Positions 24,616-34,891 are shown, counted from the first letter of the stretch. The stretch: DNA of 64,000 nucleotides from Xylocopilactobacillus apicola (GCF_033095985.1 NZ_AP026802.1:1240001-1304000); one strand, 5' to 3'. The notes: generated by a model from the sequence alone, not told the origin. Translations and numbers: made by a program.

Positions 24616-25989
24616 TTATTTTTCCTTAATTCCATATCCGAAATAGATTACTAAGCCGATCACAAACCAAATAAATGCTGCTAGCCAAGTTATTGGTCTC
24701 AATTTTGTCATTAAACCAAGGCATAAAAGAAATGAAAGGATTGGTAAAATCGGATAAAATGGAACCTTAAATCCTTCATTAACCAAATCCTTGTGATGCC
24801 TCAAAGGAATAATTCCGATCGAGACAAATGAAAATGCAATTAAAGTACCAACATTTACTAATTCTGCTAATTGATTAAGATTAACAAAACCGGCCAACAA
24901 AGTAATAATAGTTGCAACGGCAATCAAACTGTTGTTAGGTAAATGAGATTCATTAATTTTACCTAAAAAACCAGGCAGTAACCCATCGCGGCTGATTGCA
25001 TAAACAAGCCGAGAACTACTATAAATCATCGTCACCATCATCGTAAACATGCCAGCAAGTGCACCTAATGAGATAATTCCTGCCACCCAATTTAATTGAT
25101 AATATTGAAGTGCAAAAGCAGCAGGATCAGCCACGTTCAATTTAGAAAAAGGCATCATGCCGGTTAAAACTGTAGCTACAGCCATATATAAAATCGTCGC
25201 AATCAAAAGCGTACCGATAATACCAATCGGCATATTTTTTTGCGGATTTTTAACTTCTGGCGCCGAAGAAGAAACGGCATCGAATCCTAAATAAGCAAAA
25301 AATACCGTTGCAGCTCCAGCATTGACTCCTTTAAGACCAAAAGGCAAAAATGGCTTCCAATTTTTGGGATTAACATAAAATAGTCCCACTGCCACAAAAA
25401 TCAAAATGATAGCAATCTTAACCACAACCATCCAATCATTAATCTTCATTGAAGACTGCATTCCTCTTGCGAGCATTATAGTAATAAGTACAACAATCAA
25501 AACGGCAACTAAATTAATATAGGTATGCTGCTTAAGGTTGATTGGGCCTGAAATTGCTTGAGGCAGATTAATTTTGAGCCCTTTTAGAAAAGCACTAAAA
25601 TAAGCAGAAAAGCTCACTGAAACTGTCGCAACAGCCAACATATATTCTAAGATAAGAGCCCAACCGATCACCCAACCAATGATCTGACCAAAAATTAAAT
25701 TGCCGTATGAATAAGCACTTCCAGCGACTGGCAATGCCGAAGCAAATTCTGCATAACACATTGCCGATAAAGCACAAACAATCGCTGCAATCAGAAAACT
25801 TAAGATCACGCCTGGTCCAGCAGCTGTAGCTGCTACTGTTCCCGGGAGAATAAAAATTCCTGTTCCGATGACTGCTCCGATTCCTAAAGCCAACAAATCT
25901 TTAGCCTCTAAAGTTTTTTCAAGCTTTAAATCCTTTTTCAAATATTGTTTTACATCACCTTTTTGGGTAACTTTCTCCCACAATGACAC
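24616..25989 (-). CDS. APC-family amino acid permease
   Basis: A 457-residue, about 12-helix transporter of the cationic amino acid/YfnA type. It has the family motif G-I-G-A-V-I-G-T-G-I-F-I-L-P-G after a cytoplasmic N-terminus, and F-F-A-Y-L-G-F-D-A-V in the middle. Substrate cannot be read. The frame opens at 26019, but GGGGGG lies 8 bases before the GTG at 25989, the likelier start. It has a strong own promoter with an inverted repeat spanning promoter and leader (26000-26055). Confidence 0.88.
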   Translation of the reverse strand: MSLWEKVTQKGDVKQYLKKDLKLEKTLEAKDLLALGIGAVIGTGIFILPGTVAATAAGPGVILSFLIAAIVCALSAMCYAEFASALPVAGSAYSYGNLIFGQIIGWVIGWALILEYMLAVATVSVSFSAYFSAFLKGLKINLPQAISGPINLKQHTYINLVAVLIVVLITIMLARGMQSSMKINDWMVVVKIAIILIFVAVGLFYVNPKNWKPFLPFGLKGVNAGAATVFFAYLGFDAVSSSAPEVKNPQKNMPIGIIGTLLIATILYMAVATVLTGMMPFSKLNVADPAAFALQYYQLNWVAGIISLGALAGMFTMMVTMIYSSSRLVYAISRDGLLPGFLGKINESHLPNNSLIAVATIITLLAGFVNLNQLAELVNVGTLIAFSFVSIGIIPLRHHKDLVNEGFKVPFYPILPILSFLLCLGLMTKLRPITWLAAFIWFVIGLVIYFGYGIKEK

Positions 25990-25999
25990 ATCAATAACC

Positions 26000-26055
26000 C
26001 CCCAAATTTTTTGACACACGATGGGTAGGATAGTTTAATTTGGGGATGATGTCAA
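26000..26055 (-). promoter_or_regulatory. Permease promoter with flanking inverted repeat (candidate operator)
   Basis: Minus strand -35 TTGACA (26050-26055), 17-bp spacer, -10 TATCCT (26027-26032). CCCCAAATT inside the spacer (26037-26045) and AATTTGGGG in the 5' leader (26000-26008) are perfect 9-bp inverted arms. One arm is not transcribed, so this suggests a DNA operator, not an RNA hairpin; the other arm covers the ribosome-binding site. Confidence 0.62.
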
Positions 26056-26068
26056 CTTAAATTTAAAC

Positions 26069-26097
26069 AAAAAAGCCGATCAAAATTGATTCAGCTT
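26069..26097 (-). terminator. Terminator of the secG-rnr-smpB operon
   Basis: Minus strand AGCTGAATCAA pairs imperfectly with TTGATCGGCT, followed by TTTTTT. It overlaps the last codons of smpB. Confidence 0.78.
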
Positions 26098-26547
26098 AAA
26101 GTTTCTTTGTAATTCCCTTTTAAGTTCTTTTTGTTTCAAACTTTCTCGTTTATCGTAGTTCTTTTTACCTTTTGCAACGCCGATCAACACCTTAGCAAAT
26201 CCATGCTTTAAGTAAACCTTCAAAGGAACAATCGTCATCCCATCTTGATCAACCTCTTTAGCAAGCCGCTTCAGTTCTTTTTTGTGGAGCAAAAGCCGCC
26301 GAACTCTGAGTGGATCATGATTATAAATATTTCCTTGTTTATATTCACTGATGTGAACGTTGCTCAGATTTGCTTGACCATTCTTAATTGAGACATAACC
26401 ATCGCGTAAATTAATCTTACCGGCCCGAACTGATTTAATTTCGGTCCCCTGTAGCTCTATTCCAGCTTCGATTGTATCTTCAATTTCATAATTATGGCGA
26501 GCTTGTCGGTTAGTTGCTAAAACATTTTCATCATTTTTCTTTTTCAT
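26080..26547 (-). CDS. smpB: SsrA-binding protein
   Basis: Binds tmRNA and delivers it to stalled ribosomes for trans-translation. A 155-residue basic protein with [10 protein letters not shown] near the start, the [13 protein letters not shown] core and the R-x-L-L-L-H-K-K-E motif. The C-terminal tail is basic as needed for decoding-centre insertion. It overlaps rnr by 17 bases. The tmRNA gene, often adjacent, is not seen downstream in this window. Confidence 0.96.
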   Translation of the reverse strand: MKKKNDENVLATNRQARHNYEIEDTIEAGIELQGTEIKSVRAGKINLRDGYVSIKNGQANLSNVHISEYKQGNIYNHDPLRVRRLLLHKKELKRLAKEVDQDGMTIVPLKVYLKHGFAKVLIGVAKGKKNYDKRESLKQKELKRELQRNFKLNQF

Positions 26548-28762
26548 TTTTCTTTACAAAATGTCGACCTTCTGAATGAGTAAAATCACTCACTCCTTCA
26601 AACTCTGGAGCTAAAACCGCCTCAGTATCACTAGTTAATTCAAAATCCACTTGGTGAAGATCAACATTAACATTAATCAACTTCACCCTTACCGGTTGAC
26701 CCACTCGATACATTTTACGAGATTTTTCTCCAACCAACGCTAATAAATCCTCAGAGAAATTATAATAATCATCGTTCAACGTTGAAATATGAACCAAACC
26801 TTCAACCGTGTTTGGCAAACTAATGAAAAGCCCGAAACTAACTGCTGAACCAATCACACCATCGAACACCTGACCAATCTTATCTGCCATAAATTCAGCC
26901 TTCTTTAAATCAATTACATCCCGCTCGACGTCAACTGAAACTCGCTCACGGACTGATGCTTGCTCAGCAATGGAATCAATTTTAGCAGCAATGTCTTTTG
27001 CTGCTTCACCTAGATGGTCTTTTTGAGTCAAATATTGGTGAATCAAACGATGGGAAATCAAATCGGGGTAGCGTCTAATTGGCGAAGTAAAATGCGTGTA
27101 ATATTTGGCCCCAATCCCATAATGTCCTAAAGGCTCCCGCGCATAATGAGCTTGCTTCATCGATCGAAGCATTTTAGTAATTACAATTTGTTCATCATTT
27201 GTCCCTTTTGCCTGCTCTAAAATAGATTGCATAACTTTTGGCGACTCTGGATCAAGACCGGCGGTGCGTTTTAATCCTAACGTGTTAGCAAAATTTAGAA
27301 AATCGCTAATTTTTTCTTCATCTGGCACTTCATGTACCCGATAAATAAACGGTAACTTCCGATCGTAATATTCCTTGGCAACAGTTTCATTAGCTGCCAA
27401 CATAAATGATTCGATCATTTTTTCAGCATCTTTTCGTTCTCTAATCCTTATATCGATCGGATGCCCGTTTTGATCAAGAACAATTTGAGGTTCTCTTTCC
27501 TCAAACTCAATCGCGCCTCGTTTAATCCGCATTCCATTTAAAATTAAGTGCAAATTACGCATTTGTTCAAGCATTGGACGAAGATTCTCGTAAATGTCGG
27601 GTACTTTTTTGCCTTCAAAAGTTGCATTGACGAGATTATAAGTTAAACGTCCCTTAGAACGAATTACCGAAGGAAAAATTCGATGCTTTACAACTTTACC
27701 GTCACCATCTATTTCCATTTCGCAAGTCATCGTTAAGCGATCTACATCAGGATTCAGTGAACAAATCCCATTTGAAAGCTTAAATGGCAGCATCGGTACT
27801 ACCTCACCTACTAAATAGGTACTAGTCCCCCGCTCGTAAGCCTCATGATCGATTGCACTTCCTTCTAAAACGTAGCTCGCAACATCTGCGATATGTACCC
27901 CTAAAAGGTAGTGCCCATTATCTAAAAGCTTTAAGCCAACCGCATCATCGAAATCTTTGGAATCATCGCCATCAATTGTAACAACAGTCTCTGCAGTTAA
28001 ATCTGCGCGATCCTCGAAATCCTCTTTTCTAACTTCCTCAGGAATTTTTTGAATCTGACTTAATACATCATCTGGAAAATCTAAGCGCAAGTCGTAACCT
28101 TTTAAAACACTTAGTGTATCGACACCAGGAGCATCTTTATTTCCCAGAACTTCCTTAATAGCACCTGTAAAAGAATCCGGGTGTTTACGTGTTGGATAAT
28201 CTGTGATTTCAGCAACCACTAAATCATGGAGCTTAATCTCGTGTTTAGGATCTCTCAAATAAAGTGGAATCTTACTTAACTTGCCATCAAGCGGACGCAG
28301 ATATCCCTCGTATCCCTGCGCTAAACGATTAGAATCAGTGGTTGCTAAATATTCTCCAATGATTTCAGTTTTATTACGACGAATAATGCTACCGACAAAA
28401 CCGGTTGCTCCGCGATTTGCAGCCAAATCAGCCGTATTGGTCAATACAATCGAAACTTCATCGCCACTTAAAGCAAAACGAGTTTTGTTTGGCGGAATAA
28501 AAACTGATAATTCAATATTTTCTATATCAACAAAACCAAATCCTTTATCAGTTCCCTTAAAGATCCCATGCAGATCATTAGCTAACGCCGCAAGAACTAA
28601 ATGATTTTCGTCTAACAGGTAAATCTTTCTTTGGACCGTCAAACGCTTTAAAATTTTTTGTTCCACATGACCGTCCAAACCGATATCTTTCAGGTCAATA
28701 ACACTATTTTCAGCCGCTGGGCCTATTTTTCTTAATTTATCTAATACTTGTTTTTCGTTCAT
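26531..28762 (-). CDS. rnr: Ribonuclease R
   Basis: 3'-5' exoribonuclease that degrades structured RNA and acts with trans-translation. A 743-residue protein with an N-terminal winged-helix segment and cold-shock domains. The RNB catalytic domain has [12 protein letters not shown] and H-Y-A-R-E-P, and the C-terminal S1 domain has V-S-F-G-L-F-I. The open frame extends to 28909, but the ATG at 28762 (M-N-E-K-Q) with GAAGGT upstream fits the family; the upstream part overlaps a terminator hairpin. Operon secG-rnr-smpB is standard. Confidence 0.95.
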   Translation of the reverse strand: MNEKQVLDKLRKIGPAAENSVIDLKDIGLDGHVEQKILKRLTVQRKIYLLDENHLVLAALANDLHGIFKGTDKGFGFVDIENIELSVFIPPNKTRFALSGDEVSIVLTNTADLAANRGATGFVGSIIRRNKTEIIGEYLATTDSNRLAQGYEGYLRPLDGKLSKIPLYLRDPKHEIKLHDLVVAEITDYPTRKHPDSFTGAIKEVLGNKDAPGVDTLSVLKGYDLRLDFPDDVLSQIQKIPEEVRKEDFEDRADLTAETVVTIDGDDSKDFDDAVGLKLLDNGHYLLGVHIADVASYVLEGSAIDHEAYERGTSTYLVGEVVPMLPFKLSNGICSLNPDVDRLTMTCEMEIDGDGKVVKHRIFPSVIRSKGRLTYNLVNATFEGKKVPDIYENLRPMLEQMRNLHLILNGMRIKRGAIEFEEREPQIVLDQNGHPIDIRIRERKDAEKMIESFMLAANETVAKEYYDRKLPFIYRVHEVPDEEKISDFLNFANTLGLKRTAGLDPESPKVMQSILEQAKGTNDEQIVITKMLRSMKQAHYAREPLGHYGIGAKYYTHFTSPIRRYPDLISHRLIHQYLTQKDHLGEAAKDIAAKIDSIAEQASVRERVSVDVERDVIDLKKAEFMADKIGQVFDGVIGSAVSFGLFISLPNTVEGLVHISTLNDDYYNFSEDLLALVGEKSRKMYRVGQPVRVKLINVNVDLHQVDFELTSDTEAVLAPEFEGVSDFTHSEGRHFVKKNEKEK

Positions 28763-28780
28763 AAATACCTTCGGGTAAAG

Positions 28781-28805
28781 AAAAAGGCGACTCAATTGAA
28801 TCACC
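28781..28805 (-). terminator. Hairpin between secG and rnr
   Basis: Minus strand GGTGATTCAATTGAGTCGCC is an almost perfect stem followed by TTTTTC, 20 bases before rnr. It should reduce read-through from secG into rnr (attenuation). Confidence 0.75.
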
Positions 28806-28845
28806 CTTCCCTTCTTCCCGTTAACTTTCTTTTTTAAAAATAAAT

Positions 28846-29079
28846 TTAATGAGAAGACATATATACTAAAATCATCGACAAAATGAAGAAGATGGCACCC
28901 AAAGTCCACGTAACTTTTTCCATAAACGCTTCAAAGCCACGCGATTTTTTGGAATTATATAAATCACTGCCACCGCCTGAAAGGGCGCTTAGAGCGTCTT
29001 GTTGTTTTTGCGGTTGTAACATGACCGCAATGACAATTAAAACTGAAACGATAATCAATAATATCTGAAAAATTCGCAT
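28846..29079 (-). CDS. secG: Preprotein translocase subunit SecG
   Basis: A 77-residue membrane subunit of the SecYEG channel. Two hydrophobic helices (about 3-22 and 55-74) flank the conserved Q-x-x-K-Q-x-D-A-L-S-A-L-S-G-G-G loop. First gene of the operon with rnr and smpB. The start has AGAGGATATT upstream. Confidence 0.93.
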   Translation of the reverse strand: MRIFQILLIIVSVLIVIAVMLQPQKQQDALSALSGGGSDLYNSKKSRGFEAFMEKVTWTLGAIFFILSMILVYMSSH

Positions 29080-29107
29080 AATATCCTCTTTAACAATATT
29101 CTATAAA

Positions 29108-29135
29108 ATTATACCACAATTGAAATTTTTGTCGA
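29108..29135 (-). promoter_or_regulatory. secG operon promoter
   Basis: Minus strand -35 TCGACA (29130-29135), 16-bp spacer ending in TGG, -10 TATAAT (29108-29113); the TG makes it an extended -10. Confidence 0.65.
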
Positions 29136-29152
29136 GAGCAACAGTTCTCCTT

Positions 29153-30325
29153 TTAGGGATGCTCTAGGAAACGAGTCCGAATTGTTGAAGGAATTGCCTG
29201 CAGCGCTTTTAAAAATTCTTCTTTTTTCGCTAATGGAAAATCATTGACTTCAACCATTGTGTAAGCCAAATCTCCCTTCGATCGATTACTGAGGCGATCA
29301 ATGTTAATCGAAAAATCTCCAAAAATTGAAGAGATCTGTCCTAACATATTAGGAATATTATGATGGACAATTGTAACTCGATAATCTGTTGAAAAAGGCT
29401 CATTAATTTCCGGTAGATTAACCGAATTAATCAGATTCCCATTTAGCAAAAATTCTTTTAATTGACGCACTGCCATCCGAGCTGCCGTATGCTCAGCTTC
29501 GCGCGTTGAACCACCTAAATGCGGCGTAATTAAGACATCTGGGCGCCCAGCTAATTCTGCACTCGGAAAATCACTCAAATAAAATTTAAGTTCTTTTTGA
29601 TCAAGAGCTTTTAAAACAGCTTGATCATCCACTATACCACTACGAGAGAAATTCATAACAACCGCAGTTTTTTTCAGCATTTGAAGTTTTGATGCTCCGA
29701 TAAAATGATGATTATCTTCGTTGTATGGAATATGAATTGTCAGATAGTCACAATTTTTTAGAAGGGAAGATAAATTGCTGGCACGCTTTACTGCTCGGTC
29801 AACTTCCCACGCAGCGTCGGGATGAATCGAAGGATCATAACCGATTACGTTCATGCCATAAGCTAGTCCTAAATTAGCCACCAGACTTCCGACATGACCG
29901 AGTCCAATCACACCCAAAGTACGATCTTTTAATTCTGTTCCCCGAAATGAATTCTTACTCGCCTCAGTTCGGAGAGAAACATCTGCTCCAATATTTTCCT
30001 GAGAAAAATTAAGAGCTGGATAGATTTCTCTTGCACAAACTCCCATCATGAAAAAAACAAGTTCTTTCACTGCGTTGGCATTTCCACCAGGGGTATTAAA
30101 AACCGCAATTCCTTTTTCATTTGCTTGATCTAACGGAATATTGTTGTAACCCGCACCAGCCCTAACAATTGCTTTAACTTGACTTGAAAAATTTGTATTT
30201 AATAAATTTTCTGATCGCAAAATAATTGCATCTGCCTGATCGCTTTGATTTAAGGCAAATTGATCAGGGGTAAGTTCTTTCAATCCTGCTTGAGAGATCA
30301 CATTATAAGTTTTAATCTGATACAT
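29153..30325 (-). CDS. serA: D-3-phosphoglycerate dehydrogenase
   Basis: First step of serine synthesis: oxidises 3-phosphoglycerate. A 390-residue protein with substrate-binding and Rossmann domains (G-V-I-G-L-G-H-V-G), the catalytic I-T-P-H-L-G-G-S-T and a C-terminal ACT-like domain (V-T-I-V-H-H-N-I-P-N-M-L-G). The ACT domain suggests serine feedback, as in the short-form ACT type. It overlaps the serC stop (TAATG). No serB is nearby. Confidence 0.94.
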   Translation of the reverse strand: MYQIKTYNVISQAGLKELTPDQFALNQSDQADAIILRSENLLNTNFSSQVKAIVRAGAGYNNIPLDQANEKGIAVFNTPGGNANAVKELVFFMMGVCAREIYPALNFSQENIGADVSLRTEASKNSFRGTELKDRTLGVIGLGHVGSLVANLGLAYGMNVIGYDPSIHPDAAWEVDRAVKRASNLSSLLKNCDYLTIHIPYNEDNHHFIGASKLQMLKKTAVVMNFSRSGIVDDQAVLKALDQKELKFYLSDFPSAELAGRPDVLITPHLGGSTREAEHTAARMAVRQLKEFLLNGNLINSVNLPEINEPFSTDYRVTIVHHNIPNMLGQISSIFGDFSINIDRLSNRSKGDLAYTMVEVNDFPLAKKEEFLKALQAIPSTIRTRFLEHP

Positions 30326-31398
30326 TAATATTCTCCTAAAAATTTAACTAAAGCTTGAACACCTTCAATCGGCATTCCATTGTATAGAGACGCTCTAAGA
30401 CCACCAAATCCACGATATCCTTTAATCGAATATAGACCAGCCTTAGCGGCACGAGATGCCAAATCAAGGTCTTTTTGGTCATCCCCCGTTGTAAAGACGA
30501 CGTTGGCGATTGATCGGTCAGATATTTTAACGGGAGCGCTATACTTCTTGGAATCATCTAGAAAATCATAAAGCAGTTGAGCACGTTCTCTGGCACGGTG
30601 ATCCATTTCTGCCACTCCCCCGTTATTTTCAATCCAATCAAGCATTTTACTTGTAGCAAAAATTGGAAATACCGGCGGCGTATTAACTAAAGAGTTTGAA
30701 TCGATAAATGTTTGATACTGCATGATCGTTGGCAACTCTAAATTAGCGCTTTTGACCCAGGATTTACGCAAAATTACAATTGTAAGTCCTGCAATCCCAA
30801 GATTTTTTTGGGTGGAAGAAATCACCATTTGAAATCGATTAAGATCGATATTTTCTTCACCCAAACAAGAAGTCATATCGGCTACCACTGGCAAGTTAAA
30901 ATCGGGATACATTCCTTCATGATAGCAAGTACCTTCAACAGTGTTATTAATCGTTAAATGAAGATAATCGTATTGATCTGAATTGATATTTGAGGGAATT
31001 AAAGGTAATCGCGTATAATGATCATCTTTAGTCGAGTCCAAAAATTCTGCCTGGACGTGAGGAACTTCTTGAGCCATCGTTAAGGCTCTCTTTGCAAATT
31101 GACCGGAATCAATCATTGCAACTTTTTTTTGCTGAATGGCAAAATTCATGGGAGTCAGCGCAAACTGCATCGTCGTGCCACCACTGACAAAAATTACCGC
31201 AAAATCATCATCCAAATTAAATAAACGGCGAATTGAATCCTGCGTTTTGTTAATCAAAGAGACAAAAGAATCAGATCGATGACTAATCTCTAAAATACTT
31301 AATTGATCATCTAGATGATCTGATAATTCATTAATGAGCTCCTGTTTAACAACTTGTGGTAAAGCGGCTGGTCCCGGAGCAAAATTGTAGCTTTCCAT
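30325..31398 (-). CDS. serC: Phosphoserine aminotransferase
   Basis: PLP enzyme converting 3-phosphohydroxypyruvate and glutamate to phosphoserine. A 357-residue class V aminotransferase with N-F-A-P-G-P-A-A-L-P at the start, V-S-G-G-T-T-M-Q-F and the PLP lysine in S-S-T-Q-K-N-L-G. The frame opens four codons earlier (31410), but that ATG abuts AGGAA; the ATG at 31398 gives the family N-terminus. First gene of a serC-serA pair. Confidence 0.95.
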   Translation of the reverse strand: MESYNFAPGPAALPQVVKQELINELSDHLDDQLSILEISHRSDSFVSLINKTQDSIRRLFNLDDDFAVIFVSGGTTMQFALTPMNFAIQQKKVAMIDSGQFAKRALTMAQEVPHVQAEFLDSTKDDHYTRLPLIPSNINSDQYDYLHLTINNTVEGTCYHEGMYPDFNLPVVADMTSCLGEENIDLNRFQMVISSTQKNLGIAGLTIVILRKSWVKSANLELPTIMQYQTFIDSNSLVNTPPVFPIFATSKMLDWIENNGGVAEMDHRARERAQLLYDFLDDSKKYSAPVKISDRSIANVVFTTGDDQKDLDLASRAAKAGLYSIKGYRGFGGLRASLYNGMPIEGVQALVKFLGEY

Positions 31399-31455
31399 AA
31401 ATATCACCATTTCCTGTTTTTAATCGTATCAGTAAAGTAACATAGTTTAGCCAAT

Positions 31456-31480
31456 AAAAAAACTACTAATCTAATAGTAG
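31456..31480 (-). terminator. Terminator of pepO
   Basis: Minus strand CTACTATTAGATTAGTAG stem-loop followed by seven T, just after the pepO stop. Confidence 0.8.
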
Positions 31481-31494
31481 CCAATAAAACTAAC

Positions 31495-33432
31495 TTACCA
31501 AATTGCAACTCTTTGATCTTTTGGTAGCCACATTCCGTCGCTTTCGCTAACATCAAAAGTCTCATAAAACTCGTCTAAATTTTGAGCTTGAACATTTGCT
31601 CTAAGGGCCGCAGGTGCATGAACATCGATTGCCAAGAGCATTTCAACCAATTGAGGTGAATCCTTTGTCTGCCAAATTCGGCCCCAATTTTCAAAAAATT
31701 CTTTTAAATCAACATTTTCATCTTTTTTAGCTGCCTCTAAAGCACAACTAAGTCCACCTTGATCAGCAACATTTTCGCTGACAACTAACTTGCCATTAAC
31801 CTCACTTGGTCCAAATTTAATACCATTGAATTGATCTATCATTGCCTGACAGCGTTTTTCAAATTCTTCGTAATCTTTCTCAGTCCACCAATTCTTCATA
31901 TTTCCAAATTCATCGAATTTGGCTCCGTTATTGTCAAAAGCATGTGAAATTTCATGCGCAATTACTGCGCCAATTCCACCGTAATTCTGAGAACTAGTCT
32001 GATCTATTGAATAAAACGGCGCTTGTAAGATCGCAGCCGGAAAAGTAATATCGTTTACTTGCGGATCATAACAAGCATTCACCATGTTACCTGGCATTGC
32101 CCAACGTGTCCGATCAACCGGGCGATTAAGGTCCTTAAAATTATCAAGCCGCAATATTTTTGAAAATTCCTGAACGTTTTGATAAAGAGAAGAACTAGAG
32201 TCAACTTTTAACTTTTGATAAATTTTACGCGGCTGATCCGGGTAACCAATTTTTAATTCAATTGCTTCTAATTTATCAATTGCCTTTTTAATTGTCGTTT
32301 CAGAAAGCCAAGAATTCGCTTGAAGCCGTTGTTCATACACTTTAATCATCGTGTTAATCATTGTCTTAACATCAGCTCGTGCTTTAGGGCCAAAATATTT
32401 AGCTCCGTAATAAACTCCGATTATTTCATCAAAGAAATTATTAGTTAACCGATAAGCACTCTTGTCCTGGTTACTTGCTTCTTTAATTCCAGAAATAGCC
32501 CGACCGAATTCACCACCGACAATTCTTAATTGATCAGATAAATAAGGAGTTGCAGCGATTGCCGTGTTTAGCAACATCCAATCCCTAAATTTAGGGAAAG
32601 TCTCCTCGTTTAAAACTTGTGCCAAACTATCAAAATAACGCGGTTCAGTCAAACTTACCAGTTCAGGCGTAACACCTGCAAGTTCAGTAATTAAATCTCC
32701 CAGACCAAATGCTGAAGTTTTTTCGCTAAACTCAGTAAAAGGCACCGGATTATACGATTTTGTATAATCAGCTTTTTCTTCCGAAGATTTGACCAACGGA
32801 ACTAGTAAATGATCAAAATCCAACATATTTTGAATAATTTTCTCGGCATTGGCTTCTGATTCACCATATGAAGCCAAAACACTTTGACTCATTCGCTTAA
32901 AAATTGGAATTAATGTATCTTCACTTGCAGTACCATAATATTGTTTATCAGGTAATAGTAAAGAAGGAGCGCCCACGTAAAGCAAGTTGCGAGCAGTATT
33001 TTTCATATCTGGAGAAACCCAAAAGTTCAAAGCAAAATTACTCTGGGTCACAACTCTTTTAATTTTTGACTTCAAGTCCGCTAAATCTTTGATACCTTTA
33101 TAAAAATTATAGTTATCCATTGCTGGCTCAACTCCGTTATGATCACGCTGATCATAATCATGAGCTAATTGATAAAATTTAACTGCTTCTTTCAAATTCG
33201 AATCTGAAACCTGGCTCAAATCTTTGGCAAAGTCAGCTAAATCTTGCCGCAACTTTTTTTCAACTCCCTCAGCTAAATCTGAAAAACCACCAGTTCTCGG
33301 GCGATCTGAGGGAATTTTAGCAGTTTCTAACCACTTTCCGTTTACATTAAGATACAGATTATCTTGTACCTTAGTCTCTTTACCTGCAAGAAGATCTCCT
33401 GCTCCACCAATCATTTTTTGTACTTTTTGCAT
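31495..33432 (-). CDS. pepO: M13 family metalloendopeptidase (PepO/neprilysin type)
   Basis: A 645-residue zinc endopeptidase with the M13 motifs H-E-I-S-H-A-F-D (zinc ligands and Glu), E-N-V-A-D-Q-G-G (third ligand) and the C-terminal segment ending in I-W. There is no signal peptide, so it is likely cytoplasmic, as in lactococcal PepO, which degrades casein-derived oligopeptides. The frame opens at 33480, but AAGGAG at ideal spacing sets the ATG at 33432. The earlier part of the frame lies in the terminator of the upstream surface-protein gene. Confidence 0.94.
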   Translation of the reverse strand: MQKVQKMIGGAGDLLAGKETKVQDNLYLNVNGKWLETAKIPSDRPRTGGFSDLAEGVEKKLRQDLADFAKDLSQVSDSNLKEAVKFYQLAHDYDQRDHNGVEPAMDNYNFYKGIKDLADLKSKIKRVVTQSNFALNFWVSPDMKNTARNLLYVGAPSLLLPDKQYYGTASEDTLIPIFKRMSQSVLASYGESEANAEKIIQNMLDFDHLLVPLVKSSEEKADYTKSYNPVPFTEFSEKTSAFGLGDLITELAGVTPELVSLTEPRYFDSLAQVLNEETFPKFRDWMLLNTAIAATPYLSDQLRIVGGEFGRAISGIKEASNQDKSAYRLTNNFFDEIIGVYYGAKYFGPKARADVKTMINTMIKVYEQRLQANSWLSETTIKKAIDKLEAIELKIGYPDQPRKIYQKLKVDSSSSLYQNVQEFSKILRLDNFKDLNRPVDRTRWAMPGNMVNACYDPQVNDITFPAAILQAPFYSIDQTSSQNYGGIGAVIAHEISHAFDNNGAKFDEFGNMKNWWTEKDYEEFEKRCQAMIDQFNGIKFGPSEVNGKLVVSENVADQGGLSCALEAAKKDENVDLKEFFENWGRIWQTKDSPQLVEMLLAIDVHAPAALRANVQAQNLDEFYETFDVSESDGMWLPKDQRVAIW

Positions 33433-33451
33433 CACTAACTCCTTCATTATT

Positions 33452-33487
33452 AAAAAATCCCGCATAAAGATTTCCTTCATGCGAGAT
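33452..33487 (-). terminator. Terminator of the surface-protein gene
   Basis: Minus strand ATCTCGCAT pairs with ATGCGGGAT (one T-G) across a 13-base loop, followed by T-run. It lies between the SLAP-like gene and pepO. Confidence 0.85.
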
Positions 33488-33492
33488 TCAAA

Positions 33493-34776
33493 TTATTTGG
33501 TATCTTTTGCTTCAATCCACTGATTTCCTCCCAGGTTATACCACAAGGAGTTATCACTTAAATAAATTGAGGAACAAACTTTCCATTTAGAACCAGGTGC
33601 TAAAACGCGCCCAGAAAAAACTTTTAAATCTCCATAGCCATTATAAAGCCGAGTTCCTGCAGGATTACTTATTTCTGCTACTAGATCTTTAGCGGGTAAC
33701 GTTGGCGACTGATAAATTTTAATATATTGTTGCTTAACCCACTGATTTTGGCCCAAACAATACCACTCTTCACCGCGCTCATCGACAACGCTATATAAAA
33801 CTTGCCACTTTGAACCATTAGGAAGAAAACGATTCAAAGGTTTAGCATCGTCACCAAAATCATCATAGAGCATAATTCCATAATTAGGAATGTAATCTAC
33901 CGCTCCAACCTTATTAACTGGGTAAAGGCGAGCCTGATAGATTGGAGTATAATTGTCCTCCCCTTTTCCCTCGTTTAAAACAGTAATTATCCGCGAAATC
34001 TTAGTAACTTTTTGTGATCTTGGATTAGTGATTTCATAATTAATCACATATCTACCTGGCTTTGAAACATCAAGAACATAATTATTTGCAATAATACCAT
34101 TAGGCGAAGTGACTTTCCAATTCTCTGAAGGAATCGAAGTTAACGAACGATCCTGTTTTGCAAACCAAGCTGACATGCCACTAACTAAACTAAATCCTTG
34201 ACTACTCGTAGAAATAATTGGTCGCAACAAAAAAGCTGGATCATATTGCAACAAAGGCGCAGAGTCAACATTTAGATTGGATTGACTAATTACAATTGGA
34301 ATTGAAAAACTAATTTCTTCCCAATTAGATAGACGTGCAAGCACTTGAAGATTAAAACCGTTACTATTAACCGTACCGTTTAAATCTGCCTCAGTCATCA
34401 TCGATTCTAAACTCTTGATCGATACATTATTGCCTTTACTTTTAACTTGTAGGTTTGAAATTAACCCGTTTTCTGAACTTACATAATTCTCAATTTGATT
34501 TAACGCACTAGGTAAATCTGAGCTCTTAACTCTAAACAAATTTTGTTCTCTGTCGCTAAGCTGATCAGTTAGTAAAATTGGCTGCTTAATCAAACTAATC
34601 ATTTTACCACCAGCTGTATAAGAAATCTCAACTGAATCCTTACTGGAAGCCCTGTGAACAACTCCTTGGTTAGATGCGGCATTGACATCGACTGTCTGGG
34701 AAGCGTTATTGATAGCTAGTAAACTGCCCGCACAAACAGCAATGCTAGTTAATATTTTTAAATTATTTTTTTTCAT
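33493..34776 (-). CDS. Secreted cell-surface protein with two SLAP/SH3-like C-terminal repeats
   Basis: A 427-residue secreted protein. Signal peptide about 1-34 (K-K-N-N-L-K, hydrophobic core, V-N-A-A). The N-terminal half is Ser/Asn-rich with no recognised domain. A beta-sandwich-like segment (about 215-265; D-V-S-K-P-G-R-Y-V-I-N-Y-E-I) resembles DUF5011-type Ig-like folds. Two C-terminal repeats (about 280-350 and 365-427) share R-L-Y...G-S-K-W-x-V...W-Y-x-L-G-x-N-Q-W-V/I, the SLAP type that binds lactobacillar walls. No LPXTG. GAGGAG sets the ATG at 34776, although a GTG precedes it. Adhesin or wall-associated role is inferred. Confidence 0.8.
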   Translation of the reverse strand: MKKNNLKILTSIAVCAGSLLAINNASQTVDVNAASNQGVVHRASSKDSVEISYTAGGKMISLIKQPILLTDQLSDREQNLFRVKSSDLPSALNQIENYVSSENGLISNLQVKSKGNNVSIKSLESMMTEADLNGTVNSNGFNLQVLARLSNWEEISFSIPIVISQSNLNVDSAPLLQYDPAFLLRPIISTSSQGFSLVSGMSAWFAKQDRSLTSIPSENWKVTSPNGIIANNYVLDVSKPGRYVINYEITNPRSQKVTKISRIITVLNEGKGEDNYTPIYQARLYPVNKVGAVDYIPNYGIMLYDDFGDDAKPLNRFLPNGSKWQVLYSVVDERGEEWYCLGQNQWVKQQYIKIYQSPTLPAKDLVAEISNPAGTRLYNGYGDLKVFSGRVLAPGSKWKVCSSIYLSDNSLWYNLGGNQWIEAKDTK

Positions 34777-34786
34777 CACACTCTCC

Positions 34787-34806
34787 TCACATGTGATATT
34801 TTACCA
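34787..34806 (-). promoter_or_regulatory. Extended -10 promoter with palindrome, surface-protein gene
   Basis: Minus strand TGGTAAAAT (34798-34806) is an extended -10; the palindrome TCACATGTGA (34787-34796) follows at the predicted transcription start. The palindrome could be an operator, but is short. Confidence 0.45.
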
Positions 34807-34891
34807 CATAGTTTCATGCTCCTGCTTTTGTAACCAGATTGAAATTAAAACTTCGCATATTTAATTGAATTTTTAGAATTTTCTTTTGTTT

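Noticed and set aside
28763-28909. 49-residue N-terminal extension of RNase R
   Set aside because: This part overlaps secG and a terminator hairpin and does not match the family; the ATG at 28762 has a ribosome-binding site.
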